Assembly (NCBI RefSeq): GCF_007164725.1
Contig: NZ_AP019697.1
Coordinates: 1,833,501 to 1,897,500, forward strand
Direction of reading: 5' to 3'
DNA length: 64,000 nucleotides
Origin: Dialister hominis
GTDB taxonomy: Bacteria > Bacillota > Negativicutes > Veillonellales > Dialisteraceae
Shown here piece after piece: positions 1-8,373 of this stretch. The notes below the pieces were generated by a model. The model was given only the letters and a program-made list of their open reading frames with translations, was not told the origin of the DNA and ran no database searches. The first letter of the stretch is position 1; each line of letters starts with the position of its first letter. A program made the position numbers and the translations under genes.

Positions 1-145
1 TGAAATTACGGCGAACCTTGACTCCGTCACGGAAAAGCAGGTCTTAGACGCCCTCCGCGCCGCTTCTGAAAAGCGCACCGTTCTCTCCATTTCCCACCGC
101 CTCTTCGAAGCCGCAGGTGGCAGGCAGGTCCGCATCGGTCATTGA
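1..145 (+). CDS. ABC transporter ATP-binding protein, C-terminal fragment (CydC-like)
   Basis: Only the last 47 codons lie in the window (reading frame from base 2). The peptide begins EITANLDS, which fits the end of a Walker B followed by the D-loop. About 25 residues later comes SISHRLFEAAGG, the H-loop (switch histidine) region. This spacing and the short tail after HRL are typical of exporter-type ABC half-transporters, and the tail resembles CydC/CydD cysteine/glutathione exporters needed for cytochrome bd assembly. The CydC assignment is inference because the membrane domain is outside the window. It ends only four bases before the -35 of the next promoter. Confidence 0.7.
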   Translation, partial: EITANLDSVTEKQVLDALRAASEKRTVLSISHRLFEAAGGRQVRIGH

Positions 146-148
146 TTC

Positions 149-177
149 TTGAAGAGACCATCTGATTCGACTATAAT
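149..177 (+). promoter_or_regulatory. Sigma-A type promoter for the dehydrogenase gene
   Basis: TTGAAG (149-154), 17 bp spacer, perfect TATAAT (172-177). It would start transcription about 45 bases before the dehydrogenase ATG, whose ribosome binding site is AGAGAGGGG. Confidence 0.75.
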
Positions 178-230
178 ACCTGTATACATTCCAAGGCCAT
201 GAGCCTTTTACATAAGAGAGGGGATCATTT

Positions 231-1295
231 ATGAATAGTACGTATTTTCCGCACTTCACCATCGGCAGCGATGCCTATGACAAGATTCCGGATATTTGCG
301 GCGAATATGGAAAAACCGCTGTCATCATCGGCGGCACCAAGGCCAGAATCGCCGCTGAACCGCTGATCAGAAAAGCAGTCAGCGGAAAGATCGACATCAC
401 CGGATCCTTCCTCTACGGCGACGACGCTACATTTGAAAACGCCGAAGCTCTGACAAAGATCCCGGAAATCCAGGAAGCCGACATGATTTTCGCCGTCGGC
501 GGCGGCCGCGCGACCGACACCTGCAAATGGGCTGCGCACCTCCTGAAGAAACCGATCTTCACATTCCCGACGCTCGCATCCAACTGCGCCTCCGTCACTG
601 CCGTCTGCATCATGTACAACCCGGATCACAGCTTCAAAGGCTCCATTTACAGAGAACGCGGTGCATGGCACACCTTCATCAATACGGAAATCATCGCACA
701 CTCCCCGCGCCAGTACTTCTGGGCAGGCCTCGGCGATGCTCTTGCCAAACAGTATGAAGTCCCCTTCTCCGCCAGAGGTATGGACCTCACATGGATCCAG
801 CAGACCGGCGTGAACAACGCACAGAACGTGGCACCAGGCATCCTGAAATACGGCAAAGAAGCCCTCGCTGACGTAGACAAGGGAATCGTGACAGACGCTC
901 TCGAAGCAGCCACACTTTCCATCATCGTGGCTCCCGGCATGGCCTCCGTCTGCATCGAAGACGATCTCGACTCCAGCCTCGCGCACGCCATCTACAACAG
1001 CCACACCCGCACTCCGCACAAAGGCGAGCACCTCCACGGCGCCGTCGTCAACTACGGCCTGCAGGTCATGCTCACCATGGACGGCCAGATCGAAGAAAGA
1101 GACAAGATCTACAACTTCGCCAAATCCATCAACCTTCCGCACTGCCTGGAAGACATCGGCATCGACCCCAAGCATCCCGATGAACTCGTAGAAAACTGCC
1201 TCCATACCAAGGATATGAGAGTCAAACCATACGACATCACCTTCGACATGGTCTATAAGGCTATGATGGATGTTGAAAAACTGAAGGATAAGTAA
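231..1295 (+). CDS. Iron-containing alcohol dehydrogenase family protein (glycerol dehydrogenase-like)
   Basis: A 354-residue protein of the GldA/iron-ADH superfamily, expected to be a cytosolic NAD(P)-dependent oxidoreductase acting on glycerol or a related polyol/alcohol. The dinucleotide-binding glycine run is VGGGRATDT (about residues 89-97). Candidate metal ligands are D169 in GLGDA, H252 in SLAHA and H267 in KGEHLHG, matching the Asp-His-His pattern of glycerol dehydrogenases. Length is close to the usual 360-380. The ATG is preceded by AGAGAGGGG at good spacing. It has its own promoter and terminator, so it is probably monocistronic. The exact substrate cannot be told from sequence; glycerol-1-phosphate dehydrogenase-like or hydroxyacid roles are alternatives. 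Confidence 0.85.
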   Translation: MNSTYFPHFTIGSDAYDKIPDICGEYGKTAVIIGGTKARIAAEPLIRKAVSGKIDITGSFLYGDDATFENAEALTKIPEIQEADMIFAVGGGRATDTCKWAAHLLKKPIFTFPTLASNCASVTAVCIMYNPDHSFKGSIYRERGAWHTFINTEIIAHSPRQYFWAGLGDALAKQYEVPFSARGMDLTWIQQTGVNNAQNVAPGILKYGKEALADVDKGIVTDALEAATLSIIVAPGMASVCIEDDLDSSLAHAIYNSHTRTPHKGEHLHGAVVNYGLQVMLTMDGQIEERDKIYNFAKSINLPHCLEDIGIDPKHPDELVENCLHTKDMRVKPYDITFDMVYKAMMDVEKLKDK

Positions 1296-1313
1296 AGATA
1301 GGAAAAGATAGGG

Positions 1314-1342
1314 AAAAAGGACTCTTGGCGGGTCCTTTTTTT
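1314..1342 (+). terminator. Rho-independent terminator of the dehydrogenase gene
   Basis: The 9 bp stem AAAAAGGAC / GTCCTTTTT (1314-1322 with 1332-1340) runs into a T tract 20 bases after the stop codon. Confidence 0.8.
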
Positions 1343-1372
1343 GTGGGGGATGGACAAGAATAGGATAAAAAT

Positions 1373-1411
1373 AAAAGTACCTGATTCTATTACCGTGAAT
1401 CAGGTACTTTT
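1373..1411 (-). terminator. Strong (bidirectional) terminator of the secreted protein gene
   Basis: A perfect 15 bp stem (1373-1387 with 1397-1411) and a 9-base loop, with A/T runs on both sides. It lies just downstream of the minus-strand gene that ends at 1427. Confidence 0.85.
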
Positions 1412-1426
1412 ATTTAATTACTTGTT

Positions 1427-2047
1427 TTAGTAAACATTGCCTTTATAAAAATCAGCAACATTTACTTCATCTAAAAGTTTATTTGTCGCACGGCTATAAG
1501 CTCTATCATAGCTGCCAGATGTCTTTCCGATCTCTGTATAACTCTGGTCAGCAAGATAATCTCCAGCTTTCGCATCATAAAGTACAATATTTGTCAGAAC
1601 GGTAAGATTCTTTCTCTGTCCAGTGAAGAAATTTGCTTTTACTTCTGCGGAAGTTGTTCTTGTAGAAACTAAAAGGACATACTGAACATTTTCTTTTGCA
1701 GCTAAAGCCTTAAAATCTTTTGATTTTAATACTACTCCGAGATCCTGTTCACGCTGAGTATCTGTATCGGCTTCTTCACGAAGATAAATACGAAGATCTT
1801 TCTGCGCCTGAGCAAATGGTACTACGGTGTGTCCTGCTTTTTTGACCTCATCAGCAAATGAATCAAAAATTCTTTTTTCAATTTCTCCCGGTTTACCAAC
1901 ATAATTCGGATCCAATTGAATAATAAGTAATGTATCCGGTCCCTTAGCAGATGCAGTCTTGGATCCTAAAGAAATTGCCTGTGCTGGTGCAACCTGTAAG
2001 AGGAACAAAGCAAATAAAGCCGATAGAAAAATAAATAATCTCTTCAT
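1427..2047 (-). CDS. Exported protein of unknown function
   Basis: 206 residues with a clear Sec signal peptide (MKRLFIF, a hydrophobic core, and likely cleavage after APAQA near residue 24). The mature part starts with a strand-rich segment DTLLIIQLDPNYVGKP and contains two VLL/IVL-type strands, as in small periplasmic proteins that bind other envelope components. No lipobox or enzyme motif was recognised. I do not know the family; similar exported proteins seem common in Negativicutes, but that is recollection. The start is supported by AAGGGAG seven bases upstream. The gene is AT-richer than its neighbours. It appears monocistronic with its own terminator. Confidence 0.75.
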   Translation of the reverse strand: MKRLFIFLSALFALFLLQVAPAQAISLGSKTASAKGPDTLLIIQLDPNYVGKPGEIEKRIFDSFADEVKKAGHTVVPFAQAQKDLRIYLREEADTDTQREQDLGVVLKSKDFKALAAKENVQYVLLVSTRTTSAEVKANFFTGQRKNLTVLTNIVLYDAKAGDYLADQSYTEIGKTSGSYDRAYSRATNKLLDEVNVADFYKGNVY

Positions 2048-2209
2048 AAATAATTCTCCCTTCCGTTTAAAATTGTTCCGGATTTAGATATTTACAGCAT
2101 ATCATAGGGAATTTGTATTCTCAAAAGCCAAAAAATCATAATTGTTACAATAATTAATAGAATTTTGTTATAGCTAATTTAAATATATATTTCCTATTCA
2201 CAAACTTTC

Positions 2210-3132
2210 TTTAAAGGGTTTCGGTTAAATTTGATTAGAGGATTATCTAACACAAATACATTTGTATTAAGCTTAGAACCGCACAACCGAGCTTTGCTAG
2301 TAGGAAAAGTAAAACATGAAAAACCATACAACCGGCTTGCAGCCTGGGAAATGAACCTCCTCAGTCGGCTCCGCCGCCAGCTCCCCCTACGGGGCGAGCT
2401 CTGACATCCTGAGCGATGATGCTTCGCCTTTTTAGAAACTGCACCCCTTTCGCCCTTCGGGCACTTCCCTCCGTTGGGGGCAGCCCTGCGATGAGAAATG
2501 AAAAATATCCAATCTGATTTGTCTTAAACTTATATAACTTCGTTCGTGGAAAAAGAGAAAACCGGACGACCGAGCTTCACTCGAAGGAACTGCACCCCTT
2601 TCTCCAGCATCAGTATAAATGTAGGCTGGATCCTTCCCCGACGGGCAGGTTAAAACCTTCCGTACCGACCCTTACCGATATTATCACTATCATTTAAATA
2701 CGTTCACCGTAAATGAAAACCGTAAGATACTCATTCGATACTATCCGTTAGCATCGTAGTGGAGGAACTTGACCTGCCTCAGCGGGGAAGAATGCCTTTG
2801 ACCTTGCTCCGTCAGGAGAAGGGGGACCACTTTTGTGGTGGATGAGATGTAGTTCCTCAGCCGCAGGCTGGTTGTGAAGGTTTTTAAAGAATGCATTTTC
2901 TAAAGTTGCCAGGGAAAGGGGTGTAGTATTCATTGGTTTTTATAAAAAGGTTTCACGAGCGCAGCGAGGTTGTGTGGTTTTGCACTTGACCTTGCCCTGG
3001 AAGGGAAGGTGCCCGACCCCAATTTCTGATGTCGGGCGGATGAGTTGCAGTTCCTTCGAGCGTCAGCTCGATTGTATGGTGTTCAGCCGCAGGCTGGTCG
3101 TCCTGTTTTAATTTCTTCATCCCACTAAAAAA
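2210..3132. repeat. Mosaic intergenic repeat block
   Basis: No credible gene. The block is made of short modules that recur elsewhere in the window. GATTAGAGGATTATCTAAC (about 2233) is shared with the repeats at 34.17 and 59.07 kb. ACCATACAACCGGCTTGCAG lies near 2325. The CTGCACCCCTTTCGCCC module lies near 2442. A 2630-2980 segment is repeated almost intact in direct orientation at 62.67-62.94 kb. Many modules are tiny hairpins (for example CTTCGTTCG, GAGCGCAGCGAGG). It directly abuts the IS1182-type element. Confidence 0.8.
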
Positions 3133-3164
3133 GGGGATGTGACAAAATTCATCCCAACAAAAAA

Positions 3165-3200
3165 GGCTCTGCCCCGGATCATTTGGTCCGGGGCAGAGCC
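3165..3200 (+). terminator. Hairpin in the left end of the IS1182-type element
   Basis: Stem GGCTCTGCCCCGGA (3165-3178) pairs with TCCGGGGCAGAGCC (3187-3200), followed by TTTCG. It probably insulates the transposase from outside transcription. A TATAAT at 3209-3214 lies only 8 bases before the ATG, so any transcript from it would be near-leaderless. Confidence 0.65.
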
Positions 3201-3222
3201 TTTCGTGTTATAATTTTTTACA

Positions 3223-4800
3223 ATGAAAAATAACAACACTAGCAATCATTTTACCGCAGAACAAGGCATTTTGCCAATGTTTCCCTCTGAGATTCTCAAT
3301 GTCGATGATCCTGTTTTAATGTATGACAGATTTATGGAGGAAATCGATCTTAAAAAGTACCTTCGTTACATACCGACGCGTGGCGCTGGCAGACCCAGGT
3401 ATAATCCCGTCAACATGCTGAAAACGATCATCTATGGTTTCGCAGAAGAAGGATATTGCTCTTTTAGAAAACTTGAAGATAATTGCAGGGTTAATATCAG
3501 ATATATGTACCTGATGAATTATGAAGCCCCATCCTATCGGACATTCTGTCATTTCGTGAAGGGCTTTCTTAAGTATTCTCTCAAGGATATCTTTTATTCA
3601 ATTACGAAAGAACTCTGCGGCAAACTCAACGTGGATTTGCAGCATATATATATTGACGGTTCCAAGTTTGAAGCGAACGCAAATAAATACAGCTGGGTAT
3701 GGAAGAAATCCGCTGAAAAATCCCGCTACAAGCATTTTGCCAAGATTACCAGCCTTTTTGAGTTACTCAATGATGATCTTAAGTATGACCATATGAGTGT
3801 AAACATCAATACAGAATACGCTCCGGACTATCTGCGTCTGGTATTGGATAAATTAAAAGAAATCTGGCAGATTGATGAGACGGCCTTTGTTCATGGAAGC
3901 GGGCATCGCAAGTCCGATCATCAACGCAAGTATGAGCAGCTTAAGGCATATACATCAAAACTTGAAGAATATGTTGAGAAGATACAGATATGCGGTACTT
4001 CCAGAAACAGTTATTCGAAGACCGATACGGATGCAACATTCATGCGAATCAAGTCGGACTACATGGGAAATGATCAGCTTCTGCCTGCATACAATGTCCA
4101 AATAGGTGTTGCCGATGAATTTATTGCCGTAATTGATGTTAACCAGTATCGTTCAGATATGGATTGCTTCGTACCGCTGATGGAGGAATTCCACGAAGTC
4201 TATGGGGCTTATCCTAAGTATCCTGTGGCAGATGCAGGATATGGATCTTTCAACAATTACATCTATTGCGAGCAGCACGGTATGGAAAAGTATATGAAAT
4301 TCCCCATGTACAAGAAAGAAACGAAAGACAAGAAATACCATACCAATCCGTTTCGGCCAATAAACTTTAGAGTTGATGAGAATGGAACCATCCGTTGTCC
4401 AAATGACAGGGCTTTCAAATTTATCTATAGACATCTGGTCAGAGGGAACTTATACGGCAGGCAGGAGGAAGTATTTGAATGCGAAGACTGCCAAGGATGC
4501 CCGCTGGCAGAGCAATGTAAAAAGACCCCGAAGAACAAAAGAATCTCATTGAGCAGAGAACGGAATAACATGTACCAGGAGGTTCAGGATAATCTGGAAA
4601 GCATCCATGGAGCCCTGCTAAGAATGAACCGGTCAATCCAGGCTGAAGGAACTTTTGGAATCATGAAACATGACAGATGGTACAAAAGAATCGTCAGAAA
4701 AGGGATAGATTCTGTAAAAGCCGAGTTATACCTGGTAGCACTTGGCTATAATTTAAGGAAATACATCACAAAAATAATGCGTATAAGGATTGCCGCCTAA
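3223..4800 (+). CDS. IS1182-family DDE transposase
   Basis: 525 residues, full length for IS1182 transposases. The N-terminal part (about residues 15-120: MFPSEIL, RGAGRPRYNP, TFCHFVK) is the DUF772-like domain. The DDE catalytic core shows YIDGSKFEANANK (first Asp), VADAGYGSFNNY (second Asp) and AEGTFGIMKHDRWY (Glu). A Cys cluster CEDCQGCPLAEQCKK (about residues 425-440) is usual for the family. No stop or frameshift is visible, so the enzyme could be active. No ribosome binding site precedes the ATG; initiation may be weak or leaderless. The protein probably recognises the GGGGMTGTGACAAAAT ends, which also bound repeat elements elsewhere in the window. Confidence 0.9.
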   Translation: MKNNNTSNHFTAEQGILPMFPSEILNVDDPVLMYDRFMEEIDLKKYLRYIPTRGAGRPRYNPVNMLKTIIYGFAEEGYCSFRKLEDNCRVNIRYMYLMNYEAPSYRTFCHFVKGFLKYSLKDIFYSITKELCGKLNVDLQHIYIDGSKFEANANKYSWVWKKSAEKSRYKHFAKITSLFELLNDDLKYDHMSVNINTEYAPDYLRLVLDKLKEIWQIDETAFVHGSGHRKSDHQRKYEQLKAYTSKLEEYVEKIQICGTSRNSYSKTDTDATFMRIKSDYMGNDQLLPAYNVQIGVADEFIAVIDVNQYRSDMDCFVPLMEEFHEVYGAYPKYPVADAGYGSFNNYIYCEQHGMEKYMKFPMYKKETKDKKYHTNPFRPINFRVDENGTIRCPNDRAFKFIYRHLVRGNLYGRQEEVFECEDCQGCPLAEQCKKTPKNKRISLSRERNNMYQEVQDNLESIHGALLRMNRSIQAEGTFGIMKHDRWYKRIVRKGIDSVKAELYLVALGYNLRKYITKIMRIRIAA

Positions 4801-4905
4801 GACAATATAATTAAAAGTCTTATGGGGGTAAGGGGGCTTACGCGCATTTTTACGTAAAAGGCTTACAGCAGAGCTAAAAATGATGAAATAAAGACGCAAA
4901 AAAGA

Positions 4906-4951
4906 GGCTGCAACAAAATGATTAACCATTTTGTCACAGCCCCTTTTTTTC
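4906..4951. terminator. Right-end hairpin of the IS element, likely terminator
   Basis: GGCTGCAACAAAATG (4906-4920) pairs with CATTTTGTCACAGCC (4927-4941), followed by a run of T. It also lies directly downstream of the minus-strand biotin synthase gene that ends at 4956, but the U tract favours plus-strand termination. Confidence 0.6.
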
Positions 4952-4955
4952 CCAT

Positions 4956-5939
4956 TTAGAGGACGCGGCCTAGGTCGCGTGCCATTTGTTTGTCCTTTTC
5001 CGGGGGACGGCCGGCGATGGTGAGGTAGCCTCCTATCATGGCGCCATTGAGGCCGGCGGCGAGTGCGAAGGACTGCATGTCGCGGAGGCCTCCTTCTCTT
5101 CCTGCGCATACGCGGATGATGGCGTGGGGCAGGATGAAGCGGTAGACGGCGAAGTAGCGGAGGATTTCAAGCGGCTGCGGCGGCTTGGTTTCTCCCATCG
5201 GGGTGCCCGGGATCGGGTTGAAGATGTTTAAGGGGACGGAGCGGATGTCTCTTTCCTTCAGGGCGAAGGCCATGTCGAGGCGGTCCTTTTCCGTTTCTCC
5301 CAGGCCGAAGATGCCTCCGGAGCAGACGTCGAGTCCTGCGGCATGGATGCGGCGGATGTGGTTCATTTTCTCGTCATAGGTATGCGTGGTGCATATTTCG
5401 GAGAAATAATCTCTCGACGTTTCCAGGTTGCAGTGGATTCTTTCGCAGCCTGCTTCCTTGAGTCTCTTCAGCTGTTCGTCGGTAAGGAGCCCCAGTGAGC
5501 AGCAGACGGAAAGTCCGGTGTGCTGTGTCACGAGGCGTACTGTTTCGACGATGGATTCGAATTGTTTGGGATCGGTCTGGCCTCTCCCGCTGGTGACGAT
5601 GCCGAATCGTTCGGCGCCATAGGCTTCTGCCTGACGGGCTTCTTTGAGAAGTTCTTCAGGACGGCGGAGCGGATACTCCTTGACGCCTGTGTTGTACCAG
5701 CCTGACTGCGCGCAGAAGCGGCAGTTTTCGCTGCAGCGTCCGCTTCTTGCGTTGACGTCGCTGCAGAAGTGCATCTCATCTCCGCAGAAAGTGCGGCGGA
5801 TGCGGTCGGCGGAGGCTATGAGGAAATAGGGTTCGCGCTTCCCGCAGTCGAGAAGTTTCTCCGCCATTTCCCTTGTTATTTCTCCGCCTTCCAGGACTTT
5901 GTCCATATACTCGGTAATGAGCGCTATATCCTGATTCAT
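4956..5939 (-). CDS. bioB: Biotin synthase family radical SAM protein, copy 1
   Basis: 327 residues from the ATG at 5939, chosen because GGAGGG lies 3 bases upstream; an in-frame ATG at 5951 has no such site. BioB converts dethiobiotin to biotin by sulfur insertion with two Fe-S clusters. Radical SAM cysteines are C69, C73 and C76 in GRCSENCRFCAQS. Of the classical [2Fe-2S] ligands, the position of E. coli C97 is G113, while C128 and C188 equivalents are C146/C147 and C206. Extra cysteines C59, C170 (IHCNLE) and C183 (EICTTHT) are shared with the two neighbouring paralogues. This is the most divergent of the three copies. A terminator separates it from copy 2, so it may have its own promoter. 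A different sulfur-insertion substrate cannot be excluded. Confidence 0.8.
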   Translation of the reverse strand: MNQDIALITEYMDKVLEGGEITREMAEKLLDCGKREPYFLIASADRIRRTFCGDEMHFCSDVNARSGRCSENCRFCAQSGWYNTGVKEYPLRRPEELLKEARQAEAYGAERFGIVTSGRGQTDPKQFESIVETVRLVTQHTGLSVCCSLGLLTDEQLKRLKEAGCERIHCNLETSRDYFSEICTTHTYDEKMNHIRRIHAAGLDVCSGGIFGLGETEKDRLDMAFALKERDIRSVPLNIFNPIPGTPMGETKPPQPLEILRYFAVYRFILPHAIIRVCAGREGGLRDMQSFALAAGLNGAMIGGYLTIAGRPPEKDKQMARDLGRVL

Positions 5940-5975
5940 TGTCCCTCCCATTGGTTCTTCCCGGTATGATCAAGG

Positions 5976-6001
5976 AAAAAGGCACGCCCTGCGGCATGCC
6001 T
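5976..6001 (-). terminator. Terminator between bioB copies 2 and 1
   Basis: On the minus strand AGGCATGCC and GGGCGTGCC pair across a 3-4 base loop and are followed by TTTTT. It sits 8 bases after the copy 2 stop codon. Confidence 0.75.
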
Positions 6002-6008
6002 CTTCCAC

Positions 6009-7010
6009 TTACTGTACGTTCGGCATGGTTCTTGTACGACCGAGGTCGCGCAGCATGGTGAGATCATCATGCGGGTCAGATCCCTTGCTGGTGAGGTAGT
6101 TGCCGATCATGACGCCATTCATTCCGCCTGCCAGAGCCATGGACTGCAGGCTTCTTAAGTTCAGCTGGCGGCCGCCTGCTGTACGGATCTGTGCCTTTGG
6201 AAGCACGAAGCGGAACATAGCGAATGAACGGAGGATTTCCAATGGAGCCAGAGGCTCGTTGTGTTCATAAGGGGTTCCCGGAATCGGGTTCAGCACGTTG
6301 AGCGGAATCGCATCAATGTGCAGTTTCTTTAGATGGAAAGCCATCTCGACTCTCTGGTCGAGGGTTTCGCCCAGACCGAGGATGCCGCCGCAGCAGACGC
6401 GGATGCCGGCTTTCTGAGCACGCTGGATGTTCTCAGCTTTTTCCTCGGCGGTATGTGTGGTGCAGACTTCCTGGAAGAAGGAAGGTGCGGATTCAATGTT
6501 GCAGTGAAGACGGTTTACGCCGGCTTCACTGAGCTGGTATGCCTGTTCCTGTGTGAGGAAACCAAGCGAGCAGCAGACTTCGATGCCGATTTCCGTGCGG
6601 ATACGGCGGATGAGATGCAGAATTTCTGCGAAGTCTTTCGGATTTCTCTGATCCCGGCCTGCGGTAACGATATCGAAGCGGGCAGCGCCTGCTTCTTTCG
6701 CTTTCTGGGCTGCTTTCATGACTTCTTCTTCCGGCAGGAAGGTGTAATTGTCTATGCCTGTGTCGTAACGGGCAGACTGGGCGCAGAACTTGCAGTCTTC
6801 CTGGCAGCGTCCGCTTCTTGCATTGACGATGGCGCAGAGGTCGACGCTTCTGCCGGAGAATTTCTGACGGATCTTATCAGCGCATGCCAGAAGAAGCATG
6901 GTGTCTTCGTCTGTCGCACGAATCAGTGCTTTTGCTTCTTCTTCGGTGATTTCTCCGCCGTCCAGAATTCTGTCTGTAATTTTTAAAATCTGTTCACAAC
7001 CGCTTTCCAT
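6009..7010 (-). CDS. bioB: Biotin synthase family radical SAM protein, copy 2
   Basis: 333 residues from the ATG at 7010, which has AAGGAG 9 bases upstream; the longer in-frame start at 7037 lacks a site. The residue numbering aligns without gaps with copies 1 and 3 through the core: radical SAM C69/C73/C76 (GRCQEDCKFCAQS), C59, C146/C147 (EVCCSLG), C170 (LHCNIE), C183 (EVCTTHT) and C206 (VCCGGILG). The classical C97 position is D113. IRTAGGRQLNLRSLQ keeps the Arg region used by BioB near its auxiliary cluster. Closest to copy 3. It lies 121 bases downstream of copy 3, with palindromes in the gap. Confidence 0.8.
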   Translation of the reverse strand: MESGCEQILKITDRILDGGEITEEEAKALIRATDEDTMLLLACADKIRQKFSGRSVDLCAIVNARSGRCQEDCKFCAQSARYDTGIDNYTFLPEEEVMKAAQKAKEAGAARFDIVTAGRDQRNPKDFAEILHLIRRIRTEIGIEVCCSLGFLTQEQAYQLSEAGVNRLHCNIESAPSFFQEVCTTHTAEEKAENIQRAQKAGIRVCCGGILGLGETLDQRVEMAFHLKKLHIDAIPLNVLNPIPGTPYEHNEPLAPLEILRSFAMFRFVLPKAQIRTAGGRQLNLRSLQSMALAGGMNGVMIGNYLTSKGSDPHDDLTMLRDLGRTRTMPNVQ

Positions 7011-7037
7011 GAATGACCACTCCTTAAACGAATACAT

Positions 7038-7056
7038 CCTGTTGTATAGTAACAGG
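7038..7056. promoter_or_regulatory. Palindrome upstream of bioB copy 2
   Basis: CCTGTT and AACAGG form a 6 bp inverted repeat around an AT-rich centre that includes TATAGT. Two further inverted repeats occupy 7075-7125. This could be an operator or an intercistronic RNA hairpin; the sequence cannot decide. Confidence 0.35.
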
Positions 7057-7131
7057 GTCTCTCCTTGGTGAAACCTTACGCGTCAAATGCGTAATTCTGA
7101 CCTCTCGGAAATCGGGAAATTTCCGTGAGGC

Positions 7132-8130
7132 TTAAAGCTGTGGCTGGGTTCTGCTTCTTCCCAGATCGTTGACCATGGTCAGGTCTTCTCTCGGATTTCT
7201 ACCGCCGGTGGTCAGATAACCGCCGACCATGATGCCGTTCAGGCCGCCCGAGAGAGCATGTGCCTGGAGGCTGCGAAGATTGACTTCACGTCCGCCTGCT
7301 GTGCGGATGAGCGCTTTTGGAAGTACGAAGCGGAATACTGCAAATGTACGGAGCACTTCCAGCGGAGCCAGACGTTCGTTCGTGTAGAACGGTGTCCCTT
7401 CGACAGGGTTGAGGATATTCAACGGAACAGAGTCGATGTGGAGCTTTTTCAGATGGAATGCCATTTCCACACGCTGGTCGAGGTCTTCGCCCAGTCCGAT
7501 GATGCCGCCCGAGCATACGCGGATGCCTGCCTTCTGCGCTGTCTGGATGATGTCTTCCTTATCTTCCATCGTGTGCGTGGTGCAGATTTCCGGGAAATAC
7601 GACGGTGATGTTTCGATGTTGCAGTGGATTCTTGTGATGCCTGCTTCGCGAAGACGGATGGCCTGTTCCTCAGTGATGAGGCCCAGGGAGCAGCAGACTT
7701 CAATGCCCACCTGATCGTGAATCTTCTTCACGACATCGATGATTTCCTCGAATTCATTCGGATTATCCTGATTTCTTCCGCTCGTTACCAGAGAGAAACG
7801 GACAGCGCCCGCATCCTTGGCTTTCTTGGCAGCGGCCAGAATCTGGTCCTCCGGCAAAAGACGGTAAGTCGTAGCTCCCGTCCTGTAATGACCGGACTGC
7901 GCGCAGAATTTGCAGTCCTCCTGGCAGTGTCCGCTGCGCGCATTGATGATGGCGCAGAAGTCAACAGCATTGCCGTTGTACTTCTGACGGATCTTATCTG
8001 CCATAGCCAGAAGCAGCATGGTATCTTCATCCTTTGTACGGATCAGACGGCCTGCTTCTTCTCTAGTGATCTCTCCCCCGTCCAACACTTTGTTGGCCAG
8101 GCGGATGATTTCCTCACAAGAGCTTTCCAT
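7132..8130 (-). CDS. bioB: Biotin synthase family radical SAM protein, copy 3 (promoter-proximal)
   Basis: 332 residues from the ATG at 8130, with GGGAGGA 8 bases upstream; the in-frame extension to 8214 has no homology. Core motifs are C69/C73/C76 in GHCQEDCKFCAQS, S113 in place of the classical C97, then C146/C147, C170, C183 and C206 as in the other copies. The C-terminus (IRTAGGREVNLRSLQ, GGYLTTGGRNP) resembles Firmicute BioB. It is first in a run of three same-strand paralogues and has a good promoter. No bioA, bioD, bioF or birA gene is in the window, so biotin synthesis itself is not proven by context. Confidence 0.82.
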   Translation of the reverse strand: MESSCEEIIRLANKVLDGGEITREEAGRLIRTKDEDTMLLLAMADKIRQKYNGNAVDFCAIINARSGHCQEDCKFCAQSGHYRTGATTYRLLPEDQILAAAKKAKDAGAVRFSLVTSGRNQDNPNEFEEIIDVVKKIHDQVGIEVCCSLGLITEEQAIRLREAGITRIHCNIETSPSYFPEICTTHTMEDKEDIIQTAQKAGIRVCSGGIIGLGEDLDQRVEMAFHLKKLHIDSVPLNILNPVEGTPFYTNERLAPLEVLRTFAVFRFVLPKALIRTAGGREVNLRSLQAHALSGGLNGIMVGGYLTTGGRNPREDLTMVNDLGRSRTQPQL

Positions 8131-8224
8131 ATGTAATTCCTCCCGAATAAAAAAATGGTTTCCCAGGTATTGGAGATTAACCTGTAAAATGACCGCAGGA
8201 ATCTGCACTGTCACTTTATGAAAT

Positions 8225-8254
8225 AGTATATTCTATAAACGGTTTATTTGTCAA
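8225..8254 (-). promoter_or_regulatory. Promoter of the bioB run
   Basis: On the minus strand TTGACA (8249-8254) and TATACT (8225-8230), spacer 18. The -35 lies in TTGACAA (8248-8254), which forms a 7 bp inverted repeat with TTGTCAA (complement of 8284-8290) across 29 bases. The half sites resemble BirA half sites, but the spacing is about twice the usual one, so BirA control is only a guess. Confidence 0.55.
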
Positions 8255-8373
8255 TTTCAGTATTTGCTTCAGTTCACAATAGGTTGACAAAGTAGACATT
8301 TAATCAAGCGTCTGGAATACACTGTGAAATCTTCGGTTTTATCGAAGGAAATGGGACATAGCTCCATAAAAAT

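Larger units (their letters stand above)
3133..4944 (+). mobile_element. IS1182-family insertion sequence
   Basis: About 1.81 kb, bounded by inverted ends GGGGATGTGACAAAAT (3133-3148) and the reverse complement of GGGGCTGTGACAAAAT (4929-4944), with 15 of 16 positions identical. It carries one full-length transposase. A perfect 14 bp GC-rich hairpin inside the left end would block read-in transcription. The flanks are A/T homopolymers, so no target duplication could be fixed. Confidence 0.8.

Noticed and set aside
2210-3132. CRISPR array in the repeat-rich block
   Set aside because: Repeats are irregular in spacing, order and length, without uniform spacers or cas genes.
8248-8290. Inverted TTGTCAA/TTGACAA pair as a BirA operator
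   Set aside because: The 29-base spacer is about twice that of known BirA sites; kept only as a note in the promoter entry.
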